46,059 nucleotides of DNA, taken from Chitinophagales bacterium (lineage in GTDB: Bacteria > Bacteroidota > Bacteroidia > Chitinophagales > LD1). The stretch is taken from NCBI GenBank assembly GCA_025057415.1, contig JANWXI010000010.1, positions 1 through 46,059 on the forward strand. Reading direction: 5' to 3'. Positions 15,273 through 24,052 of this stretch are shown here, piece by piece. Position 1 is the first letter of the stretch; every line of letters starts with the position of its first letter. The position numbers and the translations under genes are program-made. Under the pieces are notes generated by a model. That model did no database searches. It was not told where the DNA came from and worked only from the letters and a program-made list of their open reading frames with translations.

Positions 15273-15401
15273 AAAATGTAAAAATAATGTATTCAGGTAT
15301 TTTGTCTTTGGCAGTGGTGTGAGGTATGTGCGGTAGAATATTTTGTGCACACAATATCATAGTGTCGCGAGCGTTGGGGTTCATGCCTTCGTGCATTTGG
15401 C

Positions 15402-15409
15402 TATCTTTG
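15402..15409 (+). promoter_or_regulatory. -7 promoter box for uppS-bamA
   Basis: TATCTTTG is an exact TAnnTTTG match, 36 bp upstream of the GTG start of uppS. It predicts a start site near 15416 and a leader of roughly 30 nt. It lies between repeat copy 2 and the gene, so copy 2 is probably outside the transcript. Confidence 0.55.
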
Positions 15410-15445
15410 CGGGCGCTTAGGTAAAATGAGAGTAAATTTATCTGC

Positions 15446-16192
15446 GTGAGTTACAAGGATAAAATTGATTTGACGCGCTTGCCACGACATATTGCCGTGA
15501 TTATGGACGGAAACGGGCGGTGGGCGAAGGCGCGTGGCAAGAACCGGATATTCGGGCATACGAACGGGGTTCGTGCCGTGCGCGAAACGGCCGAGGCGTG
15601 TGCGGAATTGGGAGTGGAGTACCTTACGGTGTACGCATTCAGTACCGAAAACTGGAGCCGACCCGAAAGGGAGGTAAATGCGCTGATGTCGCTGCTGGTG
15701 AAAACGATAGATAAAGAAATTGATACATTGTTAAAAAATGATATACGATTGGGCATGATTGGCGATATGAGCGCTTTGCCTAAATCTGTGGCTGACAAGC
15801 TGCGACACGCCATAGAAACTACGGCACACTGCAAGCGCATGCAACTTACGCTTGCGCTAAGTTACAGCGGCAAAGCTGAGTTGGAACGTGCCATAAAGCT
15901 GATAGCTAAGGATGTATTGAACGGCTCTCTGATACCCGAAGACATTACGCAAGAACTCATTGAGCAGTATTTATATACGTATGGCATGCCCGACCCGGAG
16001 TTGCTCATACGCACCAGCGGAGAGCAACGGCTGAGTAATTTTTTGCTGTGGCAGATGGCGTATGCCGAGTTTTATTTTACGGATGTGATGTGGCCCGACT
16101 TTGACCGCGAAGAGCTTTACAAAGCGGTGTATGATTTTCAGCATCGTGAAAGGAGGTTTGGTAAAACCAGTGAGCAGTTGGCAGTTTCATAA
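15446..16192 (+). CDS. uppS: Isoprenyl transferase (undecaprenyl diphosphate synthase)
   Basis: This cis-prenyltransferase of 248 residues condenses isopentenyl diphosphate onto farnesyl diphosphate to make the undecaprenyl carrier lipid for peptidoglycan and O-antigen. The signature HIAVIMDGNGRWAK (15-28) contains the catalytic Asp21. FGHTNGVRAVRE, YAFSTENWSRP and the C-terminal PELLIRTSGEQRLSNFLLWQ are also diagnostic. The start is GTG at 15446: the only nearby upstream ATG (15426) runs into a stop, and the N-terminus VSYKDKIDLTRLPRH matches the family. The bamA gene follows directly. This uppS-bamA pairing is familiar from Bacteroidota and couples carrier-lipid synthesis to outer-membrane biogenesis. 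Confidence 0.95.
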   Translation: MSYKDKIDLTRLPRHIAVIMDGNGRWAKARGKNRIFGHTNGVRAVRETAEACAELGVEYLTVYAFSTENWSRPEREVNALMSLLVKTIDKEIDTLLKNDIRLGMIGDMSALPKSVADKLRHAIETTAHCKRMQLTLALSYSGKAELERAIKLIAKDVLNGSLIPEDITQELIEQYLYTYGMPDPELLIRTSGEQRLSNFLLWQMAYAEFYFTDVMWPDFDREELYKAVYDFQHRERRFGKTSEQLAVS

Positions 16193-16208
16193 AATTTGTC
16201 CACGAGTT

Positions 16209-18899
16209 GTGCCTGCAAGCCGATTGTATATAAAGTATTTACTATTTGTGTGGGGATTTGCCTGCCACCTGTTTGTGCAGGCACAGCTTGATACCAATTT
16301 GATTGATTACAGCCGCACGTATGAATTTGAGATAGCCGATGTACGGGTAGAGGGCGCCCGTTTTTTAGACCCCCGCATACTGGCCACTCTCTCGGGGCTG
16401 GTGCCGGGCGATAAGCTGAAAGTTCCCGGTGAGCAAATTCCGAAAGCCATTAAAACGCTCTGGAGGCAACGCTTGTTCACGAACGTATCTATTGAAGTAG
16501 AGAAGTTTCAAGGAAACAAAGCGTATTTGGTTATTAAGGTTGAAGAACGTCCGCGAATATCGCGATACAGCATCAAAGGCATCAAGAACAGTGAGAGCGA
16601 GGAATTGCGGAAGAAATTAGAGCTGCGCGCGGGGCAGATTTTTACCGAAAACCTGCGAAGTTTGACAATTAACACCTGCAAAAATTATTTTATTGATAAG
16701 GGATTTTTAGGTGTAACCGTGGAAGTGACGGAGACACCCGATACGCTGCTCGCCAACAGTGTGTTGGTGAAAATCAACATCCGTAAGGGGGAGAAAGTAA
16801 AGATAGACCACATTAATTTTTACGGCAATCATCAGTTGAATGAAGCGAAGCTGCGCCGGCAAATGAAAGAAACCCGTGAGCGGGTTAAGTTTGATATTGA
16901 CGGGCTACTGCGCGTGAAACAAAACCTGCTTCGCGACTCTGTGCGGTTGCGTTGGTATGCAGTGCCGGGGGGAATATCGCCTTCGGTATTGTGGGAGTAC
17001 GCATCGCGATATGTAAACCTGAATATTTTTAAGCAGTCGAAATTTAAACGTGATGATTACGAGGCAGACAAGCGAAAAATCATCGAGTATTACAATAACA
17101 AAGGGTATCGCGATGCAAAAATCGTGTGGGACAGTGTGTATCAAACCGATGCCAAAAACCTGAACATTGACATTGAGGTGAGCGAAGGAAGGCGGTACTA
17201 CTTCCGCAACATCTACTTTAAAGGCAATACCAAATACCCCGACTCATTGCTGGCGCGCATTGTTAACATAAAACGCGGAGAGGTTTACAGTCAAAAACTA
17301 CTGGAAGAGCGGATATTTATGAACCCCAACGGTGGTGATTTGAGTTCGTTGTATATGGATGACGGGTATTTGTTTTTCAATGTTACGCCCCTGGAGGTGT
17401 TGGTGGAGAATGACTCGGTGGATATAGAGTTGCGCATACACGAAGGCGCTCAGGCCACTATTCGCGATGTGCGTATTGTAGGTAATACGAAGACGAACGA
17501 AAAAGTCATTCGCAGAGAACTTCGCACTTTGCCCGGAAACAAATTTTCGCGCACTGACCTCATACGCTCGCAGCGCGAAATCGTAAACCTCGGTTACTTT
17601 GATCCTGCGCAATTGGATGTGGTGCCGATGCCAAACCCCGAAAACGGCACGGTGGATATTGAATACCGCGTTACCGAAAAGCCATCTGACCAGTTGGAGC
17701 TTTCAGCCGGTTGGGGCGGCAGAGCTACCGCCAACACGGCAGGCGGCTTATTTGGTACGCTCGGGGTAAATTTTACCAATTTCTCTGTCCGAAACATAAT
17801 TGATAAAAAAGCATGGACACCCTTGCCTGCCGGTGACGGACAGCGGCTGAGTGTGCGCATTAACAGTAACGGGAGGGCTTTTCAGAGCTATATTGTATCG
17901 TTTACGGAGCCATGGCTGGGTGGTCGCAAGCCCTTATCGCTCGATTTTGCATTTAACCGGTTCCGCGCCAACAACTTCGCCACAACTGATTTTTCAAAAA
18001 TCATAGGGCGGTACTTCTCAACGAGCGTTTATTTAGGTTTAGCGACGCGCGTAAAATGGCCGGATGACTGGTTTACCGTTTCAGCGGGGTTAGAGTTTCA
18101 GCACTACATATTGGATAACTATGGAGCATTTTTCATTTTCAGTAACGGGCGCTCTACCAATCTGAACGCGCAGTTTACGTTAGCCCGTGATTCGCGTGCC
18201 CTGGCGGCACCCACGTTTTATGAAAGCGGTACCTTTCTCTCGGCACAGGTCAAAGTTACACTACCGTATTCTTACATATTCCCCTCCATCAGGCGACTGC
18301 CTTTTGAAAGCGACACGCTTTCCACCGCGTTGCGTTACCGGTTTGTTGAATACCACAAATGGAAATTGTTATTTGAATGGTACATGCCGGTGATACGCAA
18401 CAAAAAACTCGTATTTAAGGCATCGGCATTGATGGGATTTCTGGGCTTGTATAATCCACGCATCGGTTATTCACCCTTTGAGCGTGTAGAATTTGGGGGT
18501 GATGGTTTGAGCAACCTCAACATGGGCACGCAGCTCGGTCGCGACATTGTGTCGTTTCGCGGTTATCAGATTATGACCCCCCAGGGCGGCTCGCCTATTT
18601 ATAATAAATACAGTTTGGAATTGCGTTATCTTTTCACCGGCTCGCAGCAAGCCACTATTTACGGGTTGATATTTGCCGATGCCGGAAATTACTGGAACAA
18701 TATTCGCGATTATCGCCCTTATGATCTGGCGCGCAGTTTTGGCGCGGGTGTAAGGGTGTTTCTGCCGATGTTTGGTCTTTTGGGCTTCGATTACGGCTTG
18801 GGCATAGACCGCGCACGGTACGGTCAACTTAACCAGGGTAACAGTATTTTTGCTAAGTATGGGGCGTTCCGCATCATACTTGGACGTGAGCCGGAGTAG
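16209..18899 (+). CDS. bamA: Outer membrane protein assembly factor BamA
   Basis: BamA is the essential Omp85 barrel that folds and inserts outer-membrane proteins. From the GTG at 16209 it has 896 residues: a signal peptide (YLLFVWGFACHLFVQAQ), several POTRA repeats (for example RYSIKGIKNSESEELRKKL and RDVRIVGNTKTNEKVIRRELR) and a C-terminal 16-strand barrel with the FRGYQIMTPQGG-type conserved strand. The start is uncertain. The frame stays open upstream within uppS; a GTG at 16170 is preceded by AGGAGG (16151-16156) at 13 bp, and TTG 16224 is also possible. The protein ends RIILGREPE, without the terminal aromatic residue usual for barrel proteins. Confidence 0.93.
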   Translation: MPASRLYIKYLLFVWGFACHLFVQAQLDTNLIDYSRTYEFEIADVRVEGARFLDPRILATLSGLVPGDKLKVPGEQIPKAIKTLWRQRLFTNVSIEVEKFQGNKAYLVIKVEERPRISRYSIKGIKNSESEELRKKLELRAGQIFTENLRSLTINTCKNYFIDKGFLGVTVEVTETPDTLLANSVLVKINIRKGEKVKIDHINFYGNHQLNEAKLRRQMKETRERVKFDIDGLLRVKQNLLRDSVRLRWYAVPGGISPSVLWEYASRYVNLNIFKQSKFKRDDYEADKRKIIEYYNNKGYRDAKIVWDSVYQTDAKNLNIDIEVSEGRRYYFRNIYFKGNTKYPDSLLARIVNIKRGEVYSQKLLEERIFMNPNGGDLSSLYMDDGYLFFNVTPLEVLVENDSVDIELRIHEGAQATIRDVRIVGNTKTNEKVIRRELRTLPGNKFSRTDLIRSQREIVNLGYFDPAQLDVVPMPNPENGTVDIEYRVTEKPSDQLELSAGWGGRATANTAGGLFGTLGVNFTNFSVRNIIDKKAWTPLPAGDGQRLSVRINSNGRAFQSYIVSFTEPWLGGRKPLSLDFAFNRFRANNFATTDFSKIIGRYFSTSVYLGLATRVKWPDDWFTVSAGLEFQHYILDNYGAFFIFSNGRSTNLNAQFTLARDSRALAAPTFYESGTFLSAQVKVTLPYSYIFPSIRRLPFESDTLSTALRYRFVEYHKWKLLFEWYMPVIRNKKLVFKASALMGFLGLYNPRIGYSPFERVEFGGDGLSNLNMGTQLGRDIVSFRGYQIMTPQGGSPIYNKYSLELRYLFTGSQQATIYGLIFADAGNYWNNIRDYRPYDLARSFGAGVRVFLPMFGLLGFDYGLGIDRARYGQLNQGNSIFAKYGAFRIILGREPE

Positions 18900-18977
18900 T
18901 TATGCTTTTATTGAGCAATGTTGCGTGCAATGGCATGCGCAATGTGCCAAGGTGATACATATTGGCATGGTTTGCTG

Positions 18978-20621
18978 TTACTTTTTGCTCTTCAGGTTGT
19001 GTAGCAGTCCCGTGATAGGTTTGCCGATGCATCCGTTGGGTTCTTGTATTTTCAACATAGCGGCAAGGGTGGGGGCAATGTCAGTAATGTGCACCTCCGA
19101 AAAATCGGTGCCGCGTTTTACACCCCATCCGTACCATATCAAAGGGATGTGTGTATCGTATGGATACACGGTGCCGTGTGTTGTTCCCCGAGGCATATCT
19201 TCAAACCAGTTTGGCTTAACAAGTACGTACATATCGCCAGACCGTAGCGGATAAATACTGTTGACGATTTTCTCCTTAATAGTTGAAGGGATGTTTTCGT
19301 TGCAAAGTGCTTGCAGGTCGTAAACATTGGCAACGCCCGGTAATTGCATCAGCCAGCGTCTGATACTTTGTTTTATTTCTGATTCGTTCAGCCGGAAATG
19401 CTGCAGGCGTTTCTTATTAAAATAAATGTGCATATTTTCGTAAGCGAGTACGAGAGAGTCGTGTCCGGTGGCCATGCGCAATGAGTCGTTCAGTAGTTTT
19501 ACCAGTGCATCTGATTCATATACGCCGCCGTGCATTTTTTTCTTTTTCAGGTAGTCGGGTATGTGGGCTACGCCATGATCAGCCGTAATGAAAAGCAGGT
19601 AATGACCTTTTCCTACGTGTTTGTCTAAAAACGCGAAAAACTGCTCCAGCTCCCTGTCCAGTCGCAGGTAGCAATCTTCAATTTCTACGCTATTAGGGCC
19701 GAAGTTGTGACCGATATAATCGGTTGAAGATAAGCTTATGGCTAAGAAATCGGTGTATGCGTCTTTTCCTAACGCTTCATGCAGAATGGCACTTTCAGCA
19801 AACCTGAGGGTGAATGAATTGCCGTATGGCGTAGTCAATAAAATTTTGTAAGCAGGGCTAAGCCGCGAGGTGGTGTGCTGAAAACACGGACGTTCCTCCC
19901 CGGGCAACGGATTTTCATAGGGGACATCGTCCTCATCGCTTTCCCAATATTGCAGTATGGGCAGCAGTGTATTCCAGTTTTGCTGCAGGTATTTTTCGGG
20001 TAATTTTTGTTCGTTGAACTGAGTTACCCATTCAGGTAAGGATGAGAGATTGTAGTAGGTAGAAGTGACCCATTTACCTTCTGCCGGGTCATAAAAATAG
20101 GCAGCGTTGGCGGAGTGTCCGGCGGGCAGAATAGAGCCGCGGTCTTTGAGGGCTATTCCGATGCATTTGGAGCGAAAGTTGGTTGCCAGCCGAAGTTCAT
20201 CCGTAATGGTGCTCACTTGCATGCGCCCGGGCGACATTTGCCCTGCTTTGGATGCACTACCCACGGTGTTACATTTAGTATCAGCCGTACAGTAAACGTA
20301 CTTTCCCTCTGTGTAATCGTACCAATTATTACCTACTATGCCATGAACGGCCGGCACTGTGCCTGAATAGATACTCGCATGTCCGCAACCAGTATATGTA
20401 GGAGAGTAATTAATTTGGGTGTAGGCACAATGATAGCCCTCATTTAGCAGGCGTTTGAAACCCCCGCCGGTATATTTTTCGGCATAACGATACAAAAAGT
20501 CCCAGCGCATTTGGTCCACAACCAGCCCCACCACTAACTGAGGACGCGAGGCAACCGATTGAGCATTTGCAAAAAGCGTATATGAGCAGATCAAAAGAGC
20601 AAGACACCTCATTATTAACAT
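18978..20621 (-). CDS. pafA: PafA-type alkaline phosphatase
   Basis: This 547-residue secreted phosphate monoesterase has a signal peptide (CLALLICSYTLFANA). The alkaline-phosphatase-superfamily zinc site is complete: VVDQMRWD (Asp36), SSTDYIGHNFGP, TADHG and GTTHG. The nucleophile is Thr77 in SPTYTGCGH, equivalent to Thr79 of Elizabethkingia PafA. The GNNWYDY asparagine and the KDRGSILPAGH Lys/Arg pair that bind phosphate in PafA are conserved. It probably releases phosphate from organic esters in the periplasm or outside the cell. It is convergent with bamA (78-bp gap) and divergent from the T9SS cargo gene. The start was chosen as the first ATG; a second ATG lies nine bases in. Confidence 0.93.
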   Translation of the reverse strand: MLIMRCLALLICSYTLFANAQSVASRPQLVVGLVVDQMRWDFLYRYAEKYTGGGFKRLLNEGYHCAYTQINYSPTYTGCGHASIYSGTVPAVHGIVGNNWYDYTEGKYVYCTADTKCNTVGSASKAGQMSPGRMQVSTITDELRLATNFRSKCIGIALKDRGSILPAGHSANAAYFYDPAEGKWVTSTYYNLSSLPEWVTQFNEQKLPEKYLQQNWNTLLPILQYWESDEDDVPYENPLPGEERPCFQHTTSRLSPAYKILLTTPYGNSFTLRFAESAILHEALGKDAYTDFLAISLSSTDYIGHNFGPNSVEIEDCYLRLDRELEQFFAFLDKHVGKGHYLLFITADHGVAHIPDYLKKKKMHGGVYESDALVKLLNDSLRMATGHDSLVLAYENMHIYFNKKRLQHFRLNESEIKQSIRRWLMQLPGVANVYDLQALCNENIPSTIKEKIVNSIYPLRSGDMYVLVKPNWFEDMPRGTTHGTVYPYDTHIPLIWYGWGVKRGTDFSEVHITDIAPTLAAMLKIQEPNGCIGKPITGLLHNLKSKK

Positions 20622-20653
20622 TTACCGCAATATTAATATCATTCATTTAATTG

Positions 20654-20661
20654 TATTTTTG
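20654..20661 (+). promoter_or_regulatory. -7 promoter box for the T9SS type A cargo gene
   Basis: TATTTTTG matches TAnnTTTG exactly. It lies 48 bp upstream of the ATG at 20710, inside the divergent spacer shared with pafA. It also argues against the longer frame beginning at 20659. Confidence 0.5.
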
Positions 20662-20709
20662 TATTTCAGAAATAACGATATTTTAGCACAAACAAAATAC
20701 AACACAACC

Positions 20710-21618
20710 ATGAAAAGAATTTTTACTACACTTTCGGCCGTAGTCGGTCTTTATTATCTGAGTTTTGCTCAGCTTCAGTTACAGAATGGGGGATTTGAAC
20801 AGTGGACAGGCGACAACCCCAATAACTGGTACCACATTGAGCAACTGCTAAGCAATTTTGGTTTGAGCGCTGATTTGGTTAGAAAAGAAACCACTGGTGT
20901 TCCACAAGGCACCGCTTGTGTTAAGTTAATTAATCAAACTGTTACTGTACCCGGTCAAGGAAGCATTGTATTACCCGGTCTTATCTCGTTAGGTCAACTT
21001 GACTTTTCACAAAGTCAAGGTATAGTATGGGGTAAAATACCATTTGCCGCGCGTCCTGATACCATTAAGTTCTATTACAAATTTGAAACAGCCGGCCCTG
21101 ATACAAACGGTTTTAACTTTGTTTTCAGCAAAGGAGGTAATGATATTGGTGGGTCAGGTTCAAATAGCTTCTTCATATTACCACCAGCTGCCAATTTTAC
21201 CCAGGTTGCTATTCCTATCAGTTACTCCAGCTCTCAAACTCCTGATTCTTTGAGTTTGGTAATTATTTCTACACTTGAAGAAGATGCTACCGAAGGCACT
21301 CAGCTTCTTATAGATGATATAAGATTTGTTTATGCAGGGGGGGGTAGCGTTAGTCTTCAGGATGTGCTGCTCTCGGGTAGTGTGCGGGTTTATCCCAACC
21401 CGGCATCTGAGGGGTTACATGTTAATGTTCCTGCCGAATTTATCGGTTACGTTATAGAAATAGCAGATTTGCAAGGTCGTGTTTTGTTATCTGCATCTAT
21501 AAGCGATACACATAACACAATTTCATTGACAAACATACCCAACGGACAATACGTAACGCGCATTATCAGTAAGGATAAAGGTATTGTTCGCACAGAATCT
21601 ATCCAAGTAGCACACTAA
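20710..21618 (+). CDS. Secreted protein with T9SS type A sorting domain
   Basis: This 302-residue secreted protein has a clean signal peptide (MKRIFTTLSAVVGLYYLSFAQ). The following domain begins LQLQNGGFEQWTGDNPNNWYH, like the beta-sandwich carbohydrate-binding or PCMD-like domains of Bacteroidota, but no catalytic motif is seen. The last ~75 residues form a Por secretion (type A) sorting domain: VRVYPNPASEGLHVN, IADLQGRVLL, then IPNGQYVTRIISKDKGIVRTE. It should thus be exported by the T9SS and its C-terminal domain removed or replaced by a lipid anchor. I start at ATG 20710 because the signal peptide begins there and the -7 box lies just upstream. A strong terminator follows. Confidence 0.85.
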   Translation: MKRIFTTLSAVVGLYYLSFAQLQLQNGGFEQWTGDNPNNWYHIEQLLSNFGLSADLVRKETTGVPQGTACVKLINQTVTVPGQGSIVLPGLISLGQLDFSQSQGIVWGKIPFAARPDTIKFYYKFETAGPDTNGFNFVFSKGGNDIGGSGSNSFFILPPAANFTQVAIPISYSSSQTPDSLSLVIISTLEEDATEGTQLLIDDIRFVYAGGGSVSLQDVLLSGSVRVYPNPASEGLHVNVPAEFIGYVIEIADLQGRVLLSASISDTHNTISLTNIPNGQYVTRIISKDKGIVRTESIQVAH

Positions 21619-21640
21619 CAAAACGCGTCACTCATTAAGG

Positions 21641-21667
21641 AGCCATCCGGTTAGGATGGCTTTTTTT
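21641..21667 (+). terminator. Rho-independent terminator after the T9SS type A gene
   Basis: AGCCATCC (21641-21648) pairs with GGATGGCT (21654-21661) around a GGTTA loop and runs directly into seven T residues. It is the clearest intrinsic terminator in the window and separates the cargo gene from the GSCFA gene. Confidence 0.85.
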
Positions 21668-21672
21668 ATGTC

Positions 21673-21680
21673 TATATTTG
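21673..21680 (+). promoter_or_regulatory. -7 promoter box immediately upstream of the GSCFA gene
   Basis: TATATTTG is an exact TAnnTTTG match, but only 4 bp separate it from the ATG at 21685. If used, the transcript would be leaderless or nearly so. Confidence 0.45.
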
Positions 21681-21684
21681 GCTT

Positions 21685-22698
21685 ATGCAACATTCATACC
21701 GCACGGTTGTATCCCCTTCACCCGCACCTTTTACAATACATCACGACCATAAGATTTTGACTGTCGGTTCGTGTTTTTCAGAGAATATCGGCAACAAATT
21801 CAAGCAGTATAAGTTTAACATTTGCATAAATCCTTTCGGTCAGCAATACAACCCATATTCTATCGCGCAGGCGCTGGTTCGGCTGGTAGATGCACAGCCC
21901 TATTGCGAAGAAGATTTGGTTTTTCACGATGAGTTGTATCATTCTTTTGATCATCATGGATGTTTCTCAGCCCCTACAATTTCTGCAGCTTTAGAAAATA
22001 TCAATACCCGTTTAAAATCTGACGCAGCATTTTTACGCCATGCCGATTATATTTTTCTGACATTTGGTACATCGCATTACTTCTCACTTAAAGAAAACGG
22101 CCGCATAGTGTCTAATTGTCATAAACTCTCCGGAAATTTTTTTGACAGGAAACTATTCGCCCCTACCGAGATAACTGCCTGTATGCGTGAGGCGATCAGT
22201 AAAGTGAAGTCCGTAAATCCGGGAGTGAAATTTATCCTTACTATCAGTCCGGTTCGTTATTTCGCTTTTGGTGTTTATGAAAATTCAGTGAGCAAAGCCC
22301 ACTTGTTTACCGCATTGCATGAACTTCTCCAATCCATTGACAACCTGTTCTACTTTCCTGCTTATGAGCTTGTGATTGACGACCTTCGCGACTATCGTTT
22401 TTATGCTGAAGACATGCTGCATCCCAATTATCTCGCCACGCAATACGTATGGGAGAAAATATGTGAAACCTTTCTGAGCGAAAATACACGCAGTTTACTG
22501 CAAAAAATTGACGATGTGCTTATGGCAGCCCGACATCGCCCGCGCAACCCGAGCAGCGCTGCACACCGGAAATTTGTACAAAAGTATTTACAACTAATAC
22601 AGGAATTACAAGTTAAGCACAATCTGCAATTTGACGATGAGGCAACCCAACTGAGAAATTCGCTTTCAGAAGCGACATCCAAACCTCAGGTAGAGTGA
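21685..22698 (+). CDS. GSCFA family protein
   Basis: This 337-residue protein carries the motif that names the GSCFA family (GSCFSENIG, about residues 27-35), followed by INPFGQQYNPYSI and later LTFGTSHYF, TISPVRYFAFG and AEDMLHPNYLATQYVWEKI. The fold is an SGNH/GDSL-like hydrolase: Ser in GSCFS and Asp/His in the D-x-x-H-like DMLHPN give a plausible catalytic set. The substrate is unknown; a carbohydrate esterase role is only an inference. No signal peptide is evident, so it is probably cytoplasmic. Its last 33 bp overlap the convergent barrel-protein gene. The start is set by the family N-terminus (YRTVVSPSPAPFTI). Confidence 0.88.
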   Translation: MQHSYRTVVSPSPAPFTIHHDHKILTVGSCFSENIGNKFKQYKFNICINPFGQQYNPYSIAQALVRLVDAQPYCEEDLVFHDELYHSFDHHGCFSAPTISAALENINTRLKSDAAFLRHADYIFLTFGTSHYFSLKENGRIVSNCHKLSGNFFDRKLFAPTEITACMREAISKVKSVNPGVKFILTISPVRYFAFGVYENSVSKAHLFTALHELLQSIDNLFYFPAYELVIDDLRDYRFYAEDMLHPNYLATQYVWEKICETFLSENTRSLLQKIDDVLMAARHRPRNPSSAAHRKFVQKYLQLIQELQVKHNLQFDDEATQLRNSLSEATSKPQVE

Positions 22699-23982
22699 AG
22701 CGCCCGGAATAACAGCAGGTGCCATGAAGCCCGGCAGGTTATTACTGCCAAACGTAATGTCAAAGTATTTCCACTGTTTGGTGAACTCTGCTCCCAAATG
22801 AAGCATGTTGTAGGTACCGGCGCCTGCAGTTCCGGATACAACCATATCCGGACGTATGAAATAATTGGTTTTGATGAAGCAAAAGAAGTAATTGGGAATT
22901 AGGATGTAATTCAATCCGGCATTTAACACGAGCTTACTGCGCAGCAGTGATTTTGAAAAAACTAACTGTGCCTGCATGGGAGTCATGGTGCCGTACTCAC
23001 GGTTGCTTCGCTGGGGTAAGTTAGCCCTAACGGCGCTGTCGAGGTTAAGGGTATCAAATGTACCCGGGCTTAGTTTGAGTAGGTCGGGTAATACGATTCC
23101 TTGAAAACGTACCGTGTTGGCAGCGGTGTAGTTGTAAGGTGCTTTTCGGAAATATAAGTGACCGACATCACGTAAATCAACACCCACGCGCCAGTTGCCG
23201 GGTTTTTTTAACGCAAGATGTAAATCGCCCGATACTCCCTTACCGTTAAGTTGATAGAAACCCACTGCTCCTTCGCGCGCCCCGTTGAATGTCAGGTCAT
23301 ACTGAATATCTAAATACTCCCCGTCGGGAGCAGTGTATAAACTGGATTGGCGTGTAAATATCTGTTGGTGATTGGCACACTGTAAAAACGATAAGCTCAC
23401 ACCAAATTCCATCCACAGGCGGGGGTATTGAAACTCTTTGAAAACACCCAGAGAATATTGGTTATAAATGAAATTTTGTACCCGAATGTTGCTCAGGTCA
23501 ATGGTCTTGTCTTCAAATTGCGCATTACCGTAAAAAACCAGTTCATAAGCTTGTTTTCCTGCGCTCAGGTTACGGAATTGACGGTGGTGATAACCGAGGA
23601 ACACCTCTCCATCAAAATTTTTCAGATAGCGCCGGTAAACAATGCCTGTTTTCATTTGGTCATAGAACCGTATCTGTTTCCTGATACGTTGATGCGTACG
23701 GTCAATTATTTTCTGTTTCACCTGAGCGCCAAATAACATGCCGGCAGCAAACTGAAAGGGCGCAGTGTTGGAGCCGGTAATGTAATCAAAATCAATCGTG
23801 ATTCGGTTTAAAGCGCTGTCGCCAATGTGCTCGTTGAACGGGTTTGAAAGGGAAGGAGAGGAGAAGTCAAAAATACCCGCATGAACTTTATGGGAATGAT
23901 TGGTAGAGTCGGGAAAGGCAAAAGCGATATTTACGTAAAGAAAGCAAAACAGTATGCAATATACGCGGAGACCTCTGTTCAT
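22666..23982 (-). CDS. Predicted outer-membrane beta-barrel protein downstream of the second giant PKD gene
   Basis: This 438-residue protein has a signal peptide (YCILFCFLYVNIAFA). Long stretches of alternating hydrophobic residues end in YLRFGCRF, with a terminal phenylalanine as expected of a BAM substrate. It resembles the DUF5723-type outer-membrane proteins of Bacteroidota, but I cannot confirm the family. It lacks the FSQY...NPA(L/Y)AG signature of PorP/SprF. It lies 70 bp downstream of the giant PKD/CHU_C gene on the same strand, the position that a PorP/SprF gene holds after the first giant gene. A role as secretion or anchoring partner is therefore conceivable. Its 3' end overlaps the GSCFA gene by 33 bp tail to tail. 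Confidence 0.7.
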   Translation of the reverse strand: MNRGLRVYCILFCFLYVNIAFAFPDSTNHSHKVHAGIFDFSSPSLSNPFNEHIGDSALNRITIDFDYITGSNTAPFQFAAGMLFGAQVKQKIIDRTHQRIRKQIRFYDQMKTGIVYRRYLKNFDGEVFLGYHHRQFRNLSAGKQAYELVFYGNAQFEDKTIDLSNIRVQNFIYNQYSLGVFKEFQYPRLWMEFGVSLSFLQCANHQQIFTRQSSLYTAPDGEYLDIQYDLTFNGAREGAVGFYQLNGKGVSGDLHLALKKPGNWRVGVDLRDVGHLYFRKAPYNYTAANTVRFQGIVLPDLLKLSPGTFDTLNLDSAVRANLPQRSNREYGTMTPMQAQLVFSKSLLRSKLVLNAGLNYILIPNYFFCFIKTNYFIRPDMVVSGTAGAGTYNMLHLGAEFTKQWKYFDITFGSNNLPGFMAPAVIPGASLYLRFGCRF

Positions 23983-24052
23983 GGCAGAGGGCTAAAGTAA
24001 ATGAAATAGTGAAAGTAATAACGGGGAATTCAAATAAATCAACAATTGCGTG

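Noticed and set aside
14783-15396. Open frames on the minus strand across repeat copy 2 and its flanks
   Set aside because: They share Arg/Ala/Pro-rich stretches with frames in the other repeat copies, lack a start signal and overlap the cytochrome gene or the uppS promoter.
18900-18977. Bidirectional terminator between bamA and pafA
   Set aside because: TGCCAA/TTGGCA and a bulged TTGCG/CGCAA hairpin are present, but the stems are short and lack adjacent T-tracts.
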